Positions 44,284-53,655 of a DNA stretch of 64,000 nt are shown one piece after another. The notes under the pieces were generated by a model, which was given only the letters and a program-made list of their open reading frames with translations, was not told the DNA's origin and searched no databases. Both the position numbers and the translations under genes were made by a program. Within the stretch, counting starts at the first letter, position 1. Every line of letters begins with the position of its first letter. Where the stretch lies: contig NZ_JAHPRO010000004.1 of assembly GCF_025562455.1 (NCBI RefSeq), positions 1 to 64,000 on the forward strand. Reading direction: 5' to 3'. The DNA is from Acinetobacter sp. WU_MDCI_Axc73. Lineage in GTDB: Bacteria; Pseudomonadota; Gammaproteobacteria; Pseudomonadales; Moraxellaceae.

Positions 44284-45561
44284 ATGATGTCAGATACGCA
44301 TATTCCACTTCCTGAACGTTTACGTCCACGGGATTTATCCGAAATTATTGGGCAGGATCATTTGCTAGGTCAGCATGCACCGCTGCGTCAGATGATTGAT
44401 CAGGGACATTTGCCTTCGATTATCTTTTGGGGGCCGCCAGGCGTGGGTAAAACGACGATTGCACTGTTACTGGCGCAAGCAGTGGATCGTCCTTTTGTGA
44501 GTTTATCTGCACTGAATACGGGTGTGAAAGAACTGCGTGAGATCATTGCGGAAAGTGGTGATTTACTCACGCCAGTGGTCTTTATCGACGAAATTCACCG
44601 TTTTAATAAATCGCAGCAGGATGCATTACTCAATGCCGTTGAAAAAGGCAAAATTACGCTCATCGGGGCAACGACAGAAAACCCTTCGTTTGAAGTAAAT
44701 AGCGCTTTATTATCACGCTGTCAGGTCTATACGCTCAATTCGCTGGATCAAGATGCAATCCAAACTTTGCTCAATAAAGCCATTCAAACGGATCCTTTTT
44801 TAAAAGAACGGCATATCCAGATTGAAGAATACGATGCACTGTTTCAATTTGCTGCGGGAGATGCGCGTAAGGCACTGAATTTAATTGACCTCATTGCCAG
44901 TACATTCGAAGCAGATGTTGAAAATATTGTGACTAATGCTGTGACAGTGAAAGTTGCACAGCAAAATATCGCACGCTATGACAAGTCGGGTGAGCAACAT
45001 TACGATATTATTTCAGCATTTATTAAATCCATTCGTGGTAGTGACCCTGATGCTACGTTGTACTGGATGGCTCGAATGTTAAAAGGTGGCGAGGATCCTA
45101 TTTTTATTGCACGACGAATGTTGATTGCAGCCTCAGAAGATATTGGCAATTCAAATCCGAATGCCCTGTTATTGGCAGGTGAGTGCTTCCGTTCAGTACA
45201 GGCGGTGGGGATGCCAGAAGCACGTATTATTTTGGGGCAATGTGCAGTTTATTTGGCGACCAGTCCGAAAAGTAATAGCACTTATTTAGCCATTAATCGT
45301 GCTTTAGAACTTGCAGAGAAAACTGCAAACTTACCTGTGCCGTTACACTTAAGAAATGCACCAACTAAACTGATGAAACAGCAAGGTTATGGTGTAGATT
45401 ATCTCTATCCACACAATTATCCAGAACATTTTGTTTTGCAGGAATATTTGCCGCCCGAATTAAAAGGGATCAAACTCTATGAATCGGCACGGAACAAGCG
45501 TGAAGTTGAGGGCGAACGCTTGCAACAGCGTCGCTGGCAACAGGAACAACAGCAGCAATAG
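44284..45561 (+). CDS. rarA: Replication-associated recombination protein A (RarA/MgsA)
   Basis: About 425 aa from the first of two adjacent ATGs (44284/44287). AAA+ ATPase of the clamp-loader type: Walker A GPPGVGKTT, Walker B VFIDEIHRF, sensor 1 IGATTENPS, and the C-terminal tetramerisation domain (EDIGNSNPNALLLA). It acts at stalled forks. The start region PLPERLRPRDLSEIIGQ is typical. An imperfect hairpin (ATCAAAT/ATTTGAT) lies in the upstream gap. It is a single gene. Confidence 0.96.
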   Translation: MMSDTHIPLPERLRPRDLSEIIGQDHLLGQHAPLRQMIDQGHLPSIIFWGPPGVGKTTIALLLAQAVDRPFVSLSALNTGVKELREIIAESGDLLTPVVFIDEIHRFNKSQQDALLNAVEKGKITLIGATTENPSFEVNSALLSRCQVYTLNSLDQDAIQTLLNKAIQTDPFLKERHIQIEEYDALFQFAAGDARKALNLIDLIASTFEADVENIVTNAVTVKVAQQNIARYDKSGEQHYDIISAFIKSIRGSDPDATLYWMARMLKGGEDPIFIARRMLIAASEDIGNSNPNALLLAGECFRSVQAVGMPEARIILGQCAVYLATSPKSNSTYLAINRALELAEKTANLPVPLHLRNAPTKLMKQQGYGVDYLYPHNYPEHFVLQEYLPPELKGIKLYESARNKREVEGERLQQRRWQQEQQQQ

Positions 45562-45569
45562 TCTGCTGT

Positions 45570-46406
45570 TTATTCTAGTTCTTCATTGACCTGTCCATAT
45601 ATCAATAGGGTAAATACACCTGTACCACCAATAATATTGCCGAGTGTGGTGGGTAATAAAAACTGAAAAAGATAGTCTGAAAATGTCGTATGTCCTTTAA
45701 ATACCCAATACGCCATTTCTGCTGAACCTACAATCACATGAGTAAAACCGCCTAATGCCATGAGATAGGTAATAAAGAAAATCAGCAAAAATTTATTATT
45801 GGCTGAAGGTAGAATCCAGACCAGTGAGGCGATCAAAATACCCGCAGGAATACCCTTAATAATATTTTCAGAGATCGTAAAACTAGCGACATGATGAGCC
45901 AATTGATCAAATGATCTCATCAAATCTGCATCAAACAGGTGTGGATTAAGTAAAAAAAGTGCCGCAAGTGCAGTTCCGATAAGATTGGAAATAAATACGA
46001 TTTCCCATAGGCGCAATACAGCTTTTAATTTTTTAAGACTAAAGTTTTTAAATAAAGGAACGACTGTTGCAATGGTATTTTCTGTAAAAAGTTGCATATG
46101 TCCTAAAATAACTAGAACAAAACCAACAGTATAGCCCATATTTTCAATCAAAAAAGCCCACTTAGTATCGGGCAAATAGGCATGGAGAAGAGATTTGAAA
46201 ACAAATGAAAAACTGATGACGATGCCTGCTGTAATGCCTGAAAAAATCAGAGCTTTGGTAGGGCGTTCAAGTTCCTCAACTCCATTTTTACGAATAATTT
46301 CATAAACCAGTCGAGGTGAAAGTTTTTCATGCTCCTCAATCGCCATTTTTTCACGCCAAGTGAGGGTATTATCAGTCCCTTTTTCTTGGTCTTTTTCTTC
46401 ACTCAT
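45570..46406 (-). CDS. Formate/nitrite transporter (FNT) family channel, YfdC-like
   Basis: About 278 aa from the ATG at 46406 with GAGGA eight bases upstream; a longer frame to 46457 exists but has no ribosome site. A polar N-terminus of ~60 residues precedes six membrane helices. The second half contains GIPAGILIASLVW and GFTHVIVGSAEMAY, matching the family repeat. The long N-terminus and lack of a formate operon point to the YfdC subgroup, whose substrate is unknown. It is convergent with rarA. Confidence 0.83.
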   Translation of the reverse strand: MSEEKDQEKGTDNTLTWREKMAIEEHEKLSPRLVYEIIRKNGVEELERPTKALIFSGITAGIVISFSFVFKSLLHAYLPDTKWAFLIENMGYTVGFVLVILGHMQLFTENTIATVVPLFKNFSLKKLKAVLRLWEIVFISNLIGTALAALFLLNPHLFDADLMRSFDQLAHHVASFTISENIIKGIPAGILIASLVWILPSANNKFLLIFFITYLMALGGFTHVIVGSAEMAYWVFKGHTTFSDYLFQFLLPTTLGNIIGGTGVFTLLIYGQVNEELE

Positions 46407-46841
46407 TTTGTTGTCCTCATAATTTAAAGCGGCAATAATGGCTTCTGTTGTTATCATCAGGCTATATATTTCTTTTTAAAAAATAAATGGATGTGAATCC
46501 AGAGCATTCATTCAGCTTTTATGTGTTTTTTTATAATCAGCCTGAATATGTGATGCTTAATGATTTGCTAACGCTGCTGGTTTTTTGTCAGTAAATTGGC
46601 GTATATTTTGAGCTAGATTATAATTTTGTATACAATACACCCAGATACAACCAAATAGTGTTAAGACTGATGAATAATAAAATTTTTCGTAGCATCAGTC
46701 ATGTAGATGGCTGGTCGGGTTTGGCAAAATATTAAATTTGCACATCCAGATCAGATTTGATCGAAAGTATGGTTCAAGATATCAATTTGACAATAAAAAA
46801 CGAGCCAATGATCTGGCTCGTTTTCAATTAAACAAACGGAT
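46407..46841. other. Intergenic region between purC and the FNT gene
   Basis: 435 bases. It holds the palindrome TTGTATACAA at 46626-46635, a possible 21-codon open frame at 46670-46735 (MNNKIFRSISHVDGWSGLAKY) without a clear ribosome site, and the purC terminator at its right end. It reads like the leftovers of a lost gene. No other structure was recognised. Confidence 0.5.
46797..46824 (-). terminator. Terminator of purC
   Basis: AAAACGAGCCA-ATGATC-TGGCTCGTTTT; 11-base stem with the T run on the minus strand, just after the purC stop codon. Confidence 0.85.
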
Positions 46842-47561
46842 TTAGATATTGTCTAAATCAATACCTAAACGCGCAGCAACTTCTTCATATGCTTCAACTA
46901 CACCGCCCAAACCTTGACGGAAGCGGTCCTTATCCAGTTTTTTCTTGGTATCTTTATCCCACAAACGGCAACCATCTGGAGAGAACTCATCACCAAGTAC
47001 AATACGGTCATGGAACACGCCGAATTCGAGTTTGAAATCGACCAGAATCATATCGCCTGCATCAAATAATGCTTTTAATACATCATTGACTTTGTAGGTC
47101 AATTCTTTCATTTTCTCAAGCTGTTCAGCGGTTGCCCAGCCTAATGCAATTGCCTGAGATTCATTCACCATTGGGTCGCCTAAACCATCATCTTTATAAA
47201 ACAACTCAAAGGTAGGCGGAGTCAATTGCTTGCCTTCTTCGACACCGAGACGACGGCAAAGTGAACCAGCAGCAAAGTTACGGATGACACATTCCACAGG
47301 AATCATATTGAGTTTTTTTACTAACACTTCGTTTGGTGTCAGTAATTTCTCAAAATGTGTTTCGATGCCCGCTTCGGCCAGCTTTTCCATGATAAAGGCG
47401 TTAAAACGGTTGTTGACCTTGCCTTTACGATCCAGTTGTTCGATTTTTTCGCCATTAAATGCTGAAGCATCATCACGAAAGACTAAAATCAAATGGTCTG
47501 CATCATCTGTTTCATAAACAGATTTGGCTTTACCAGTATAGAGCAAGGTTTGTTTTAACAT
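46842..47561 (-). CDS. purC: Phosphoribosylaminoimidazole-succinocarboxamide synthase
   Basis: About 239 aa from the ATG at 47561 ([20 protein letters not shown]); the frame continues upstream but this is the conserved start, with AGG a few bases before. It contains [12 protein letters not shown], the phosphoribosyl/ATP region [17 protein letters not shown] and the final [10 protein letters not shown]. It makes SAICAR in purine synthesis. It is the last gene of dapA-bamC-purC, the same order as in E. coli, with a terminator behind. Confidence 0.97.
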   Translation of the reverse strand: MLKQTLLYTGKAKSVYETDDADHLILVFRDDASAFNGEKIEQLDRKGKVNNRFNAFIMEKLAEAGIETHFEKLLTPNEVLVKKLNMIPVECVIRNFAAGSLCRRLGVEEGKQLTPPTFELFYKDDGLGDPMVNESQAIALGWATAEQLEKMKELTYKVNDVLKALFDAGDMILVDFKLEFGVFHDRIVLGDEFSPDGCRLWDKDTKKKLDKDRFRQGLGGVVEAYEEVAARLGIDLDNI

Positions 47562-47602
47562 GGGGGAACCTTTTTCAAGAAAAAATTGCCTAGAGAGAAT
47601 GC

Positions 47603-48208
47603 CTAGGCTGGCCAATTTTGATAAATCTGATTAAGCACTTCAGTCGCTTTAGCAGGATCGGCAAAGCTATTGTCTGGATTAAATAATGCCAGATTGTGAG
47701 TATTTCCCACGCCTGTCAATTTCAAGACATAACTTTGTTCGCCGACTTTGATCGTTGCTTCATAACCTGTTTTATTTTCACCCAAAACTTTGTAGTTCAG
47801 GCTACTTAGTGTCGCTACAGTATATTGCCAAATATCTGCGGTTGGCCCACTAATTTGTAAGAGTGGGTTTTTATTGCCATCGACCACAAGTTGCGGACGT
47901 CCTATTCCTGCTGTACCTTCTGCACTGCTTTCAGCGGCAGTATTTGCTTGAATGGATTCTGGACGAGGCAGCGCAAATCGTGTTCCCTGCTTATTTTCAA
48001 GCTTTGGGGCATGTTCAATTGCAAGCTGATCCACAGTCGGTGCAGGATACAGTGGCGTAAATGGGCGCACGGTTGCATCTGTCGGGAACTGGAGTGGAGC
48101 GAGTGTAGTGGTATTCTTATAATCTAAAGAATGATTATTAAAACTACTACAGCCTACTAAACCCATAGCGGCAATAGCAAAAGTTAGTCCAAGTCGTAAC
48201 TGCATCAT
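47603..48208 (-). CDS. bamC: BamC-like outer membrane assembly lipoprotein, short form
   Basis: 201 aa. Lipoprotein signal ending in GLVGC (Cys20). The following region ([29 protein letters not shown]) resembles the extended N-terminus of BamC/NlpB, and one helix-grip domain follows. E. coli BamC is about 344 aa with two helix-grip domains, so this one seems to hold only the first. The assignment rests on lipobox, the N-terminal pattern and the dapA-bamC-purC order. It should be a lipoprotein of the BAM complex. Confidence 0.78.
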   Translation of the reverse strand: MMQLRLGLTFAIAAMGLVGCSSFNNHSLDYKNTTTLAPLQFPTDATVRPFTPLYPAPTVDQLAIEHAPKLENKQGTRFALPRPESIQANTAAESSAEGTAGIGRPQLVVDGNKNPLLQISGPTADIWQYTVATLSSLNYKVLGENKTGYEATIKVGEQSYVLKLTGVGNTHNLALFNPDNSFADPAKATEVLNQIYQNWPA

Positions 48209-48217
48209 AATCTGCTC

Positions 48218-49117
48218 TTATTGAATAATTCCCGCTGCTTTCAGGGCATTACGGAGTGGTTCGCGATATTGCTGTGCAAGAGGAGTCAAAGGCAGACGAA
48301 TACCTGTACCAATGAGTCCCATTTCATGTACCGCCCATTTCACAGGAATCGGGTTAGATTCGCAAAATAGATTATTGTGTACATTTGCAACTTTATTGTT
48401 AATCGCTTCAGCCTCTGCTGCGTTGCCATGATTGACTGCGGAGGCACAGAGTTCGCTCATAATTTTTGGCGCAACATTGGCAGTCACAGAAATATTGCCT
48501 TTTGCACCAGCCAACATCAATTGCCATGCCGTTTCATCGTCGCCTGAAAAGACTGCAATTTTACCGTCTAAAGCTTTGATTAATTCGCTCCCACGCGCAA
48601 TATCACCTGTCGCATCTTTAACACCAACGATATTGGTAATATCCGCGAGACGAATCACAGTTTCGTTGAGCATATCGACGCCTGTACGACCTGGGACGTT
48701 ATATAGAATTTGAGGAAGTTCAACGGCTTCAGCAATTGCTTTAAAATGCAGGAATAAACCTTCCTGAGTTGGTTTGTTATAATATGGAGTAACAAGTAAA
48801 GCGGCATCTGCTCCAAGCTCTTTGGCTGCTTGAGTCAGTTCAATCGCTTCACGGGTTGAGTTTGCACCTGTGCCCGCAATAATGGGAATGCGTTTATTGG
48901 CCACACGAATGATTTCTTTGATCACTTGCGTGTGTTCTTCCATGCTTAATGTCGATGGTTCGCCCGTAGTACCTACAGCAACAATACCATTGGTTCCCTG
49001 ATTAACATGCCACTCAACCAGCTTTTCGAGGCTCTTCCAGTCTACGCTACCATCTTCAAACATTGGGGTGACGAGTGCGACAATCGAGCCTTGAATGGTC
49101 TGTGCTTGCTGAGTCAT
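48218..49117 (-). CDS. dapA: 4-hydroxy-tetrahydrodipicolinate synthase
   Basis: About 299 aa from the ATG at 49117 (MTQQAQTIQGSIVALVTPMF); the frame extends upstream but the family starts here, and AGGAT lies ahead. The Schiff-base Lys is in IVGVKDATGD, the Thr-Tyr pair is in GTTGE and LYNVPGRTGVDM. It condenses pyruvate with aspartate semialdehyde in lysine and diaminopimelate synthesis. It is first in dapA-bamC-purC. An 8-bp inverted repeat (CCATCCAT/ATGGATGG, 49140-49173) sits in its leader. Confidence 0.97.
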   Translation of the reverse strand: MTQQAQTIQGSIVALVTPMFEDGSVDWKSLEKLVEWHVNQGTNGIVAVGTTGEPSTLSMEEHTQVIKEIIRVANKRIPIIAGTGANSTREAIELTQAAKELGADAALLVTPYYNKPTQEGLFLHFKAIAEAVELPQILYNVPGRTGVDMLNETVIRLADITNIVGVKDATGDIARGSELIKALDGKIAVFSGDDETAWQLMLAGAKGNISVTANVAPKIMSELCASAVNHGNAAEAEAINNKVANVHNNLFCESNPIPVKWAVHEMGLIGTGIRLPLTPLAQQYREPLRNALKAAGIIQ

Positions 49118-49463
49118 TTTAAAAAAATATCCTATTGTGCCATCCATTGAGATAAAGAGTAAAAGATGGATGGTTTTGCAGTCTTTTGATTTAGCGTCTC
49201 AACAAAAAGTAATTTCTGTTGAATGACTATTATGCAAATTATGACTGATCAGAAGCATAAGAACAATATGCTTTAGTCAAAGCAGTCAAAACTTTATCTA
49301 AGAGATTCACATTCAAGCTATATATACGAGATCATTATACGGTTTTGTCAATCATAAAAGTCTAATATGTGATGTAATGAATGCTTTGTTTTAGTCACAG
49401 CGTTCTTATAAGATGCTGACAAACACAGCATTCATGATGCTGTTTGATAGAAGGAGTAAAGCA
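49118..49463. other. Divergent promoter region between dapA and pncA
   Basis: About 345 bases. CCATCCAT (49140-49147) and ATGGATGG (49166-49173) form an eight-base inverted repeat near the dapA start, and an imperfect hairpin (AACACAGCAT/ATGCTGTTT, about 49424-49446) lies just before the pncA ribosome site. No lysine riboswitch or other leader was recognised. Confidence 0.5.
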
Positions 49464-50096
49464 GTGAAACAGGGAAACAATAGTGCTTTGATTGTGGTCG
49501 ATGTTCAAAATGGTTTTACCCCCGGTGGAAATTTGGCAGTTGCACATGCCGATCAGATAATCCCTTGTATTAATCGCTTAGTTCAAGTTTTTGACAATGT
49601 CATTTTGACTCAGGACTGGCATCCTGCGGAACATATTTCTTTTGCTGAGAATCACACAGGTAAAGATCCATTTGATCACATTGAATTGCCTTATGGGACG
49701 CAGGTACTTTGGCCATCACATTGTGTACAGGGAACGCATGATGCCGAGTTACATCCTGATCTGGATATTGCATCGGCACAATTGATTATCCGTAAAGGAT
49801 TTCATTCAGATATTGATAGTTATTCAGCATTTATGGAGGCAGACCGAGTAACGTCTACAGGGCTTGCTGGATATTTAAAAGAACGCGGTATTGATACAGT
49901 TTATATCACAGGTATTGCGACCGATTTTTGTGTGGCATGGACAGCCATGGATGCTAAACAAGCAGGATTTGAAAGTTTTGTGGTGGTTGATGCCTGTAAA
50001 GCCATTGATTTAAATGGTTCATTACAACAAGCGTGGCAGCAGATGGTAAGTCACGGTGTTAAGCGAATGGCTTCATCGCAGTTATTGGACAATTAG
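49464..50096 (+). CDS. pncA: Nicotinamidase (pyrazinamidase)
   Basis: 210 aa from GTG at 49464, preferred because AAGGAG lies seven bases before it; upstream in-frame codons lack a ribosome site. The catalytic triad is Asp13 (VVDVQNGF), Lys111 (IRKGFH) and Cys156 (IATDFCVAWT); the metal ligands are in TQDWHPAEH. It hydrolyses nicotinamide to nicotinate for the NAD salvage pathway. The BASS transporter gene follows 40 bases later on the same strand. Confidence 0.92.
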   Translation: MKQGNNSALIVVDVQNGFTPGGNLAVAHADQIIPCINRLVQVFDNVILTQDWHPAEHISFAENHTGKDPFDHIELPYGTQVLWPSHCVQGTHDAELHPDLDIASAQLIIRKGFHSDIDSYSAFMEADRVTSTGLAGYLKERGIDTVYITGIATDFCVAWTAMDAKQAGFESFVVVDACKAIDLNGSLQQAWQQMVSHGVKRMASSQLLDN

Positions 50097-50136
50097 CCAT
50101 TTCCACATATATTCGATAAAAGATCAGGATGTTGTT

Positions 50137-51099
50137 ATGACATTTCTATTACGATTGACACAGTTGATGCAAAAGACTTTTGCGCTTTGGGTGATCGTAT
50201 TTTCAGCGATAGCGTTCTGGCAACCTAGCTATTTTGTCTGGCTCACAGCTTATATTCCGTGGATACTCGGTATTATTATGCTGGGTATGGGCATGACGAT
50301 TAGCATCGCTGATTTTCGCGCTGTACTTCAATATCCAAGAGCAGTTTTGATTGGTGTCGTGGCTCACTTTGTCGTGATGCCAAGTCTTGCCTTTATCTTA
50401 TGTCAGCTCTTTCAACTTCCGCCAGAAATTGCCATTGGTGTGATATTGGTAGGTTGTTGTCCTGGAGGAACTGCCTCCAATGTCATTACTTATATGGCTA
50501 AAGGCAATACCGCGCTTTCGGTGGCGTGTACCTCGGTATCGACTTTATTGGCACCAGTTTTAACGCCGTCGATCTTTTATCTGTTAGCCAGTCAATGGAT
50601 TCATATCCATGTCGGCTCGATGTTTATTTCGATCTTACAGGTGGTGATTGTGCCGATTATTTTAGGCATCATCATCCGTCATTATTTTACCCGACAAGTG
50701 GATGCTTATATTCGGGTTATGCCTTTGGTTTCGGTCGTTGCGATCGTGCTGATTGTGGCGGCGATTATTGGAGCGAGTAAGGCTTCAATTTTACAGTCAG
50801 GTTTCCTGATTTTACTTGTGGTGATGTTACACAATGGTTTAGGTTTTTTGATTGGCTACTGGGCAAGTCGCTGGTTGAGGCTTTCAAATTATGACAGTAA
50901 AGCCATTTCAATTGAGGTCGGTATGCAAAATTCGGGTTTAGGTGTAGCTTTGGCTGCTGTACATTTTGCAGCATCTCCAATTACCGCTGTACCGAGTGCG
51001 ATTTTTAGCTTATGGCACAATATTTCTGGTGCTGCGCTAGCGACCTATTGGGCACGAAAAGAAGATAAAAAAATCAACCGATTTCAACATTTGGATTGA
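50137..51099 (+). CDS. Bile acid:sodium symporter (BASS) family transporter
   Basis: About 320 aa from the ATG at 50137; a longer frame overlapping pncA is improbable. Nine or ten membrane helices with the family motifs LGMGMTISIADF, VGCCPGGTASNVITYMAKGN and IEVGMQNSGLGVALA. It should import an organic anion with Na+; bacterial members carry pantoate, pyruvate or unknown acids. It probably shares a transcript with pncA, yet no pathway link is proven. AGGAT lies before the ATG. Confidence 0.87.
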   Translation: MTFLLRLTQLMQKTFALWVIVFSAIAFWQPSYFVWLTAYIPWILGIIMLGMGMTISIADFRAVLQYPRAVLIGVVAHFVVMPSLAFILCQLFQLPPEIAIGVILVGCCPGGTASNVITYMAKGNTALSVACTSVSTLLAPVLTPSIFYLLASQWIHIHVGSMFISILQVVIVPIILGIIIRHYFTRQVDAYIRVMPLVSVVAIVLIVAAIIGASKASILQSGFLILLVVMLHNGLGFLIGYWASRWLRLSNYDSKAISIEVGMQNSGLGVALAAVHFAASPITAVPSAIFSLWHNISGAALATYWARKEDKKINRFQHLD

Positions 51100-51171
51100 A
51101 ACCATTCAAATAGTCTGTCTATCTCACCAGATTGAACTATTGAATAAAATTGAATTCGTAAACAGGGCAGT

Positions 51172-51199
51172 TGAAGGCATCAAGCAAAGAATGCCTTCA
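51172..51199. terminator. Hairpin between the BASS and GNAT genes
   Basis: TGAAGGCAT-CAAGCAAAGA-ATGCCTTCA, a perfect nine-base stem between two convergent genes, with an A-rich run on one side. It is a likely shared terminator. Confidence 0.65.
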
Positions 51200-51210
51200 C
51201 TATAAAAAAC

Positions 51211-51498
51211 TTAAGCATCTCTAAGGACATCGCGAATCGATGGACCTTTATCAAAAACAGATTTTGCATAAGGACACAGCGGAATAATTTTAATCTGATT
51301 TTTTCGAGCAAAATCGACTACGGCATCTAAAAGCTTACGCCCTACACCTTGCCCACGATAGTCATCTGCGACATCGGTATGATCAATGATAAATAGCTTA
51401 TCACCTGCCCATGTATAAACCATCTCACCCGCAAGCTTGTCACCATCATGTAGTTCAAATGCACCGTGTTTGCCATCATCTTTTTGTTGAGTGTTCAA
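51211..51498 (-). CDS. Small GNAT family N-acetyltransferase (YjdJ-like)
   Basis: 95 aa. It starts with TTG at 51498, supported by AGGAG seven bases upstream. The acetyl-CoA loop is VADDYRGQGVGRKLLDAVVDFARK, and the C-terminus IKIIPLCPYAKSVFDK is typical of the short YjdJ/Gcn5-like proteins. The acceptor substrate is unknown. It is the last recognised core gene before the fimbrial region. Confidence 0.85.
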   Translation of the reverse strand: MNTQQKDDGKHGAFELHDGDKLAGEMVYTWAGDKLFIIDHTDVADDYRGQGVGRKLLDAVVDFARKNQIKIIPLCPYAKSVFDKGPSIRDVLRDA

Positions 51499-51661
51499 AA
51501 CAGAACTCCTTTTGAATAGCGATATTTTAGTAAAGAGTTTTCACTATAGGCATGATTGTGTCAGTAAATTTAAGAAAAGTAGGTAAAGAATTTGTTATTC
51601 ATTATTTTTCGAAAAAGTAACGCGAAAGGATGATGGTTAATTTTATGCTGAGCGTAAAAAG

Positions 51662-51694
51662 ACCTATATACCTTAGTAGAACTGGTATATAGGT
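51662..51694. repeat. Perfect 11-bp inverted repeat upstream of the fimbrial operon
   Basis: ACCTATATACC (51662-51672) and GGTATATAGGT (51684-51694) with an 11-base loop. On the minus strand it is followed by CTTTTTAC, on the plus strand by ATAAAAAG, so it may be a terminator or an operator. Confidence 0.6.
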
Positions 51695-52205
51695 ATAAAA
51701 AGTAGCATTTGCTAAGGGTTTGGTGCAAATACTACTGGCGGTTATTAAACACTAAGACCAGAGGTCTATAGGTTTCAGCAATTATTATATAAAAGCTGAA
51801 TTTGGCTTTCTTGCCATTTGAAACTTTGTTTTTTACCATTTAGAACATTTTTTATTTTAAATGCATAAATTTTGATTCTAATTAAACCTGATTTGTATAA
51901 AACATAAGCACACAGTTAAGTCGTAAATGAAATTTAACAAGCTAAAGTTGTTATTTAAATTAAGATAAACTAAACAAAAAAGAAAAACTTAAGGCTGTTT
52001 CTTATGATGTAAAAAGAAATATTCTCAATAAAAGTCAGTATAAATCCGACTAAATCACTATGATTTTCCATAGAAATTTAAAATATTTATTATAAAACAA
52101 CAATCCCATATTTTTTTTAGTACTTTTGTTCGTAATGCAAAGTTTTTCTGCACAAATGGATAAGAAAGTTTAAGAAAAATAAACAAAAATAGAAATGAGG
52201 AAAAG

Positions 52206-52221
52206 AGTGATCCGGCTCACA
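52206..52221. promoter_or_regulatory. CRP/Vfr-like site at the fimbrial operon
   Basis: AGTGATCCGGCTCACA matches nine of the ten conserved bases of TGTGA-N6-TCACA. It is centred about 60 bases before the pilin start codon. Confidence 0.5.
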
Positions 52222-52272
52222 TTTCTGATGAATTTATCTAAGTCGGGTGATTTTGATATAAAGGTGCTGATT

Positions 52273-52815
52273 ATGAAACTTACAAAAACTTTAGTTGCCA
52301 TCATGGCTGCCGGAATCATGGCTCCAGTATTGGTAAATGCCGCTCCAACTGTTACATTTGAGGGAGAGGTATCAACACAGACCTGTCAGGCAGAAGTGAA
52401 TGGTCAGGAAAATGCTACAGTGTTATTGCCAACTGTTCCAGAATCGAGTTTAGCTTCTGCTGGAGCAAAAGCAGGTTTAACTCCATTTACAATTGCAGTT
52501 AAGGGTTGTGCAACGGCTGGAGCAGATACCCAAATTGGTACAAAGTTCTTGGGTCATTCAGTAACAGCTGGCGGTAATTTAGGAAATTTAGCTACGACTA
52601 ACCCTGCGGGTAATGTTGCGATTCAGATTAGTTCTGATGCAGCAGGTGTAACTTCAGTGACTTTAAATGGTGTCACAAATGTAGCTGGTTTAGAGTTGAA
52701 GAGTGGTGAGCAGGCAGCGAGTCATCAGTTCGGTGCTCAATATATTGCTGAAGGCGGAGCTGCAACAGCCGGAGCAGTAACAGCGGTTGTTGAATATACT
52801 CTAAGCTACCAATAA
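52273..52815 (+). CDS. Major fimbrial pilin subunit
   Basis: 180 aa from the ATG at 52273 (MKLTKTLVAIMAAGIM), with AAGG nine bases before; an upstream frame to 52195 is not a plausible start. Signal peptide ends VLVNA, then the donor strand APTVTFEGEV. Two cysteines (TQTCQAEV and KGCATAG) make the pilin disulphide, and the C-terminus VEYTLSYQ has the penultimate-aromatic beta-zipper. It is a type 1-like subunit secreted by chaperone-usher. First gene of the five-gene operon. Confidence 0.9.
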   Translation: MKLTKTLVAIMAAGIMAPVLVNAAPTVTFEGEVSTQTCQAEVNGQENATVLLPTVPESSLASAGAKAGLTPFTIAVKGCATAGADTQIGTKFLGHSVTAGGNLGNLATTNPAGNVAIQISSDAAGVTSVTLNGVTNVAGLELKSGEQAASHQFGAQYIAEGGAATAGAVTAVVEYTLSYQ

Positions 52816-52900
52816 TAAAATGATGACAAGGCTTGATTTGTCATGTAAATGGCAAATCAAGCAATAACAATAATATCGAAAATAGATGGTGGAGGGTTGT

Positions 52901-53641
52901 ATGAGCGGTTTGTCAAAACTTATGTCGAAAGCAGGTGCTTTAGCTATTAGTTTGCTGATAGTTCACACCTCATTTGCAGGTGTTGTCTTAACAGGCACGC
53001 GTGTAATTTTGGCTGATGGTCAAAATGAAAAAACTATACATCTACAAAATATTGATAGCGTTCCTGCTCTGGTGCAACTTTGGCTAGACGAAGGTGATGA
53101 AAACTCAACGCTTGAAACGGCAAAAGCTCCTTTTGTTGTGAGTCCACAAATTTTTCGCATGGAACCTAATGCAGGTCAAGTTGTAAGGGTTCGCTTCATA
53201 GACGCGGGTCAGATTCCTAAAGATAGGGAGTCTTTGTATTACCTCAATTTTTTGCAATATCCTGCGACCAAAAAACAGGATATGGAAAATAACCGCTTAA
53301 TGGTGGTGTTTAAAAATCGAGTCAAAGTCTTTTATCGGCCTAAAAATCTAGTGGGATCTTCAGCCCAGACTCTGGAAAAGTTGGACTTTAAATTCAATGC
53401 GCAAAACAAACAATTGAGCATTAATAATCCAACGGCTTACTTTGCCAACGTCCAAGAAGTTCGGTTACTGACTCAGCAAAATCAGGTTGTGGTTAAGCGA
53501 AATGAGATGATTGCACCCTACAGTACAGTGAATTGGGATGCTCATATTTCTGAAGCTGTAGCAACGACAGCCAAAGTTAAAATTACACTTGTTAATGATT
53601 ATGGTGCAACAGTTATTCGTGAAGCATCTGTTAGTCCCTAA
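52901..53641 (+). CDS. Periplasmic fimbrial chaperone (PapD-like), first
   Basis: 246 aa from the ATG at 52901 with GGAGG close before. A signal peptide precedes GVVLTGTRVIL, whose Arg, together with the Lys in NRVKVFYRP, forms the subunit-binding site. The F1-G1 region (FRMEPNAGQVVRVRF) is short, as in FGS-type chaperones. It folds pilus subunits and takes them to the usher. Second gene of the operon. Confidence 0.93.
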   Translation: MSGLSKLMSKAGALAISLLIVHTSFAGVVLTGTRVILADGQNEKTIHLQNIDSVPALVQLWLDEGDENSTLETAKAPFVVSPQIFRMEPNAGQVVRVRFIDAGQIPKDRESLYYLNFLQYPATKKQDMENNRLMVVFKNRVKVFYRPKNLVGSSAQTLEKLDFKFNAQNKQLSINNPTAYFANVQEVRLLTQQNQVVVKRNEMIAPYSTVNWDAHISEAVATTAKVKITLVNDYGATVIREASVSP

Positions 53642-53655
53642 ATAGGGAAATTCCT

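Larger units (their letters stand above)
51499..52272. other. AT-rich region upstream of the fimbrial operon
   Basis: About 775 very AT-rich bases. It holds a perfect 11-base inverted repeat at 51662-51694 and a CRP-like site at 52206-52221 near the pilin start. No gene, tRNA or mobile-element end was recognised. Such AT-rich DNA is often bound by nucleoid silencers (inference). Confidence 0.6.

Noticed and set aside
51499..52272. CRISPR-like or phase-variation repeats in the AT-rich leader of the pilus operon
   Set aside because: No regularly spaced repeats and no invertible-element-sized pair of inverted repeats with a recombinase gene were found.
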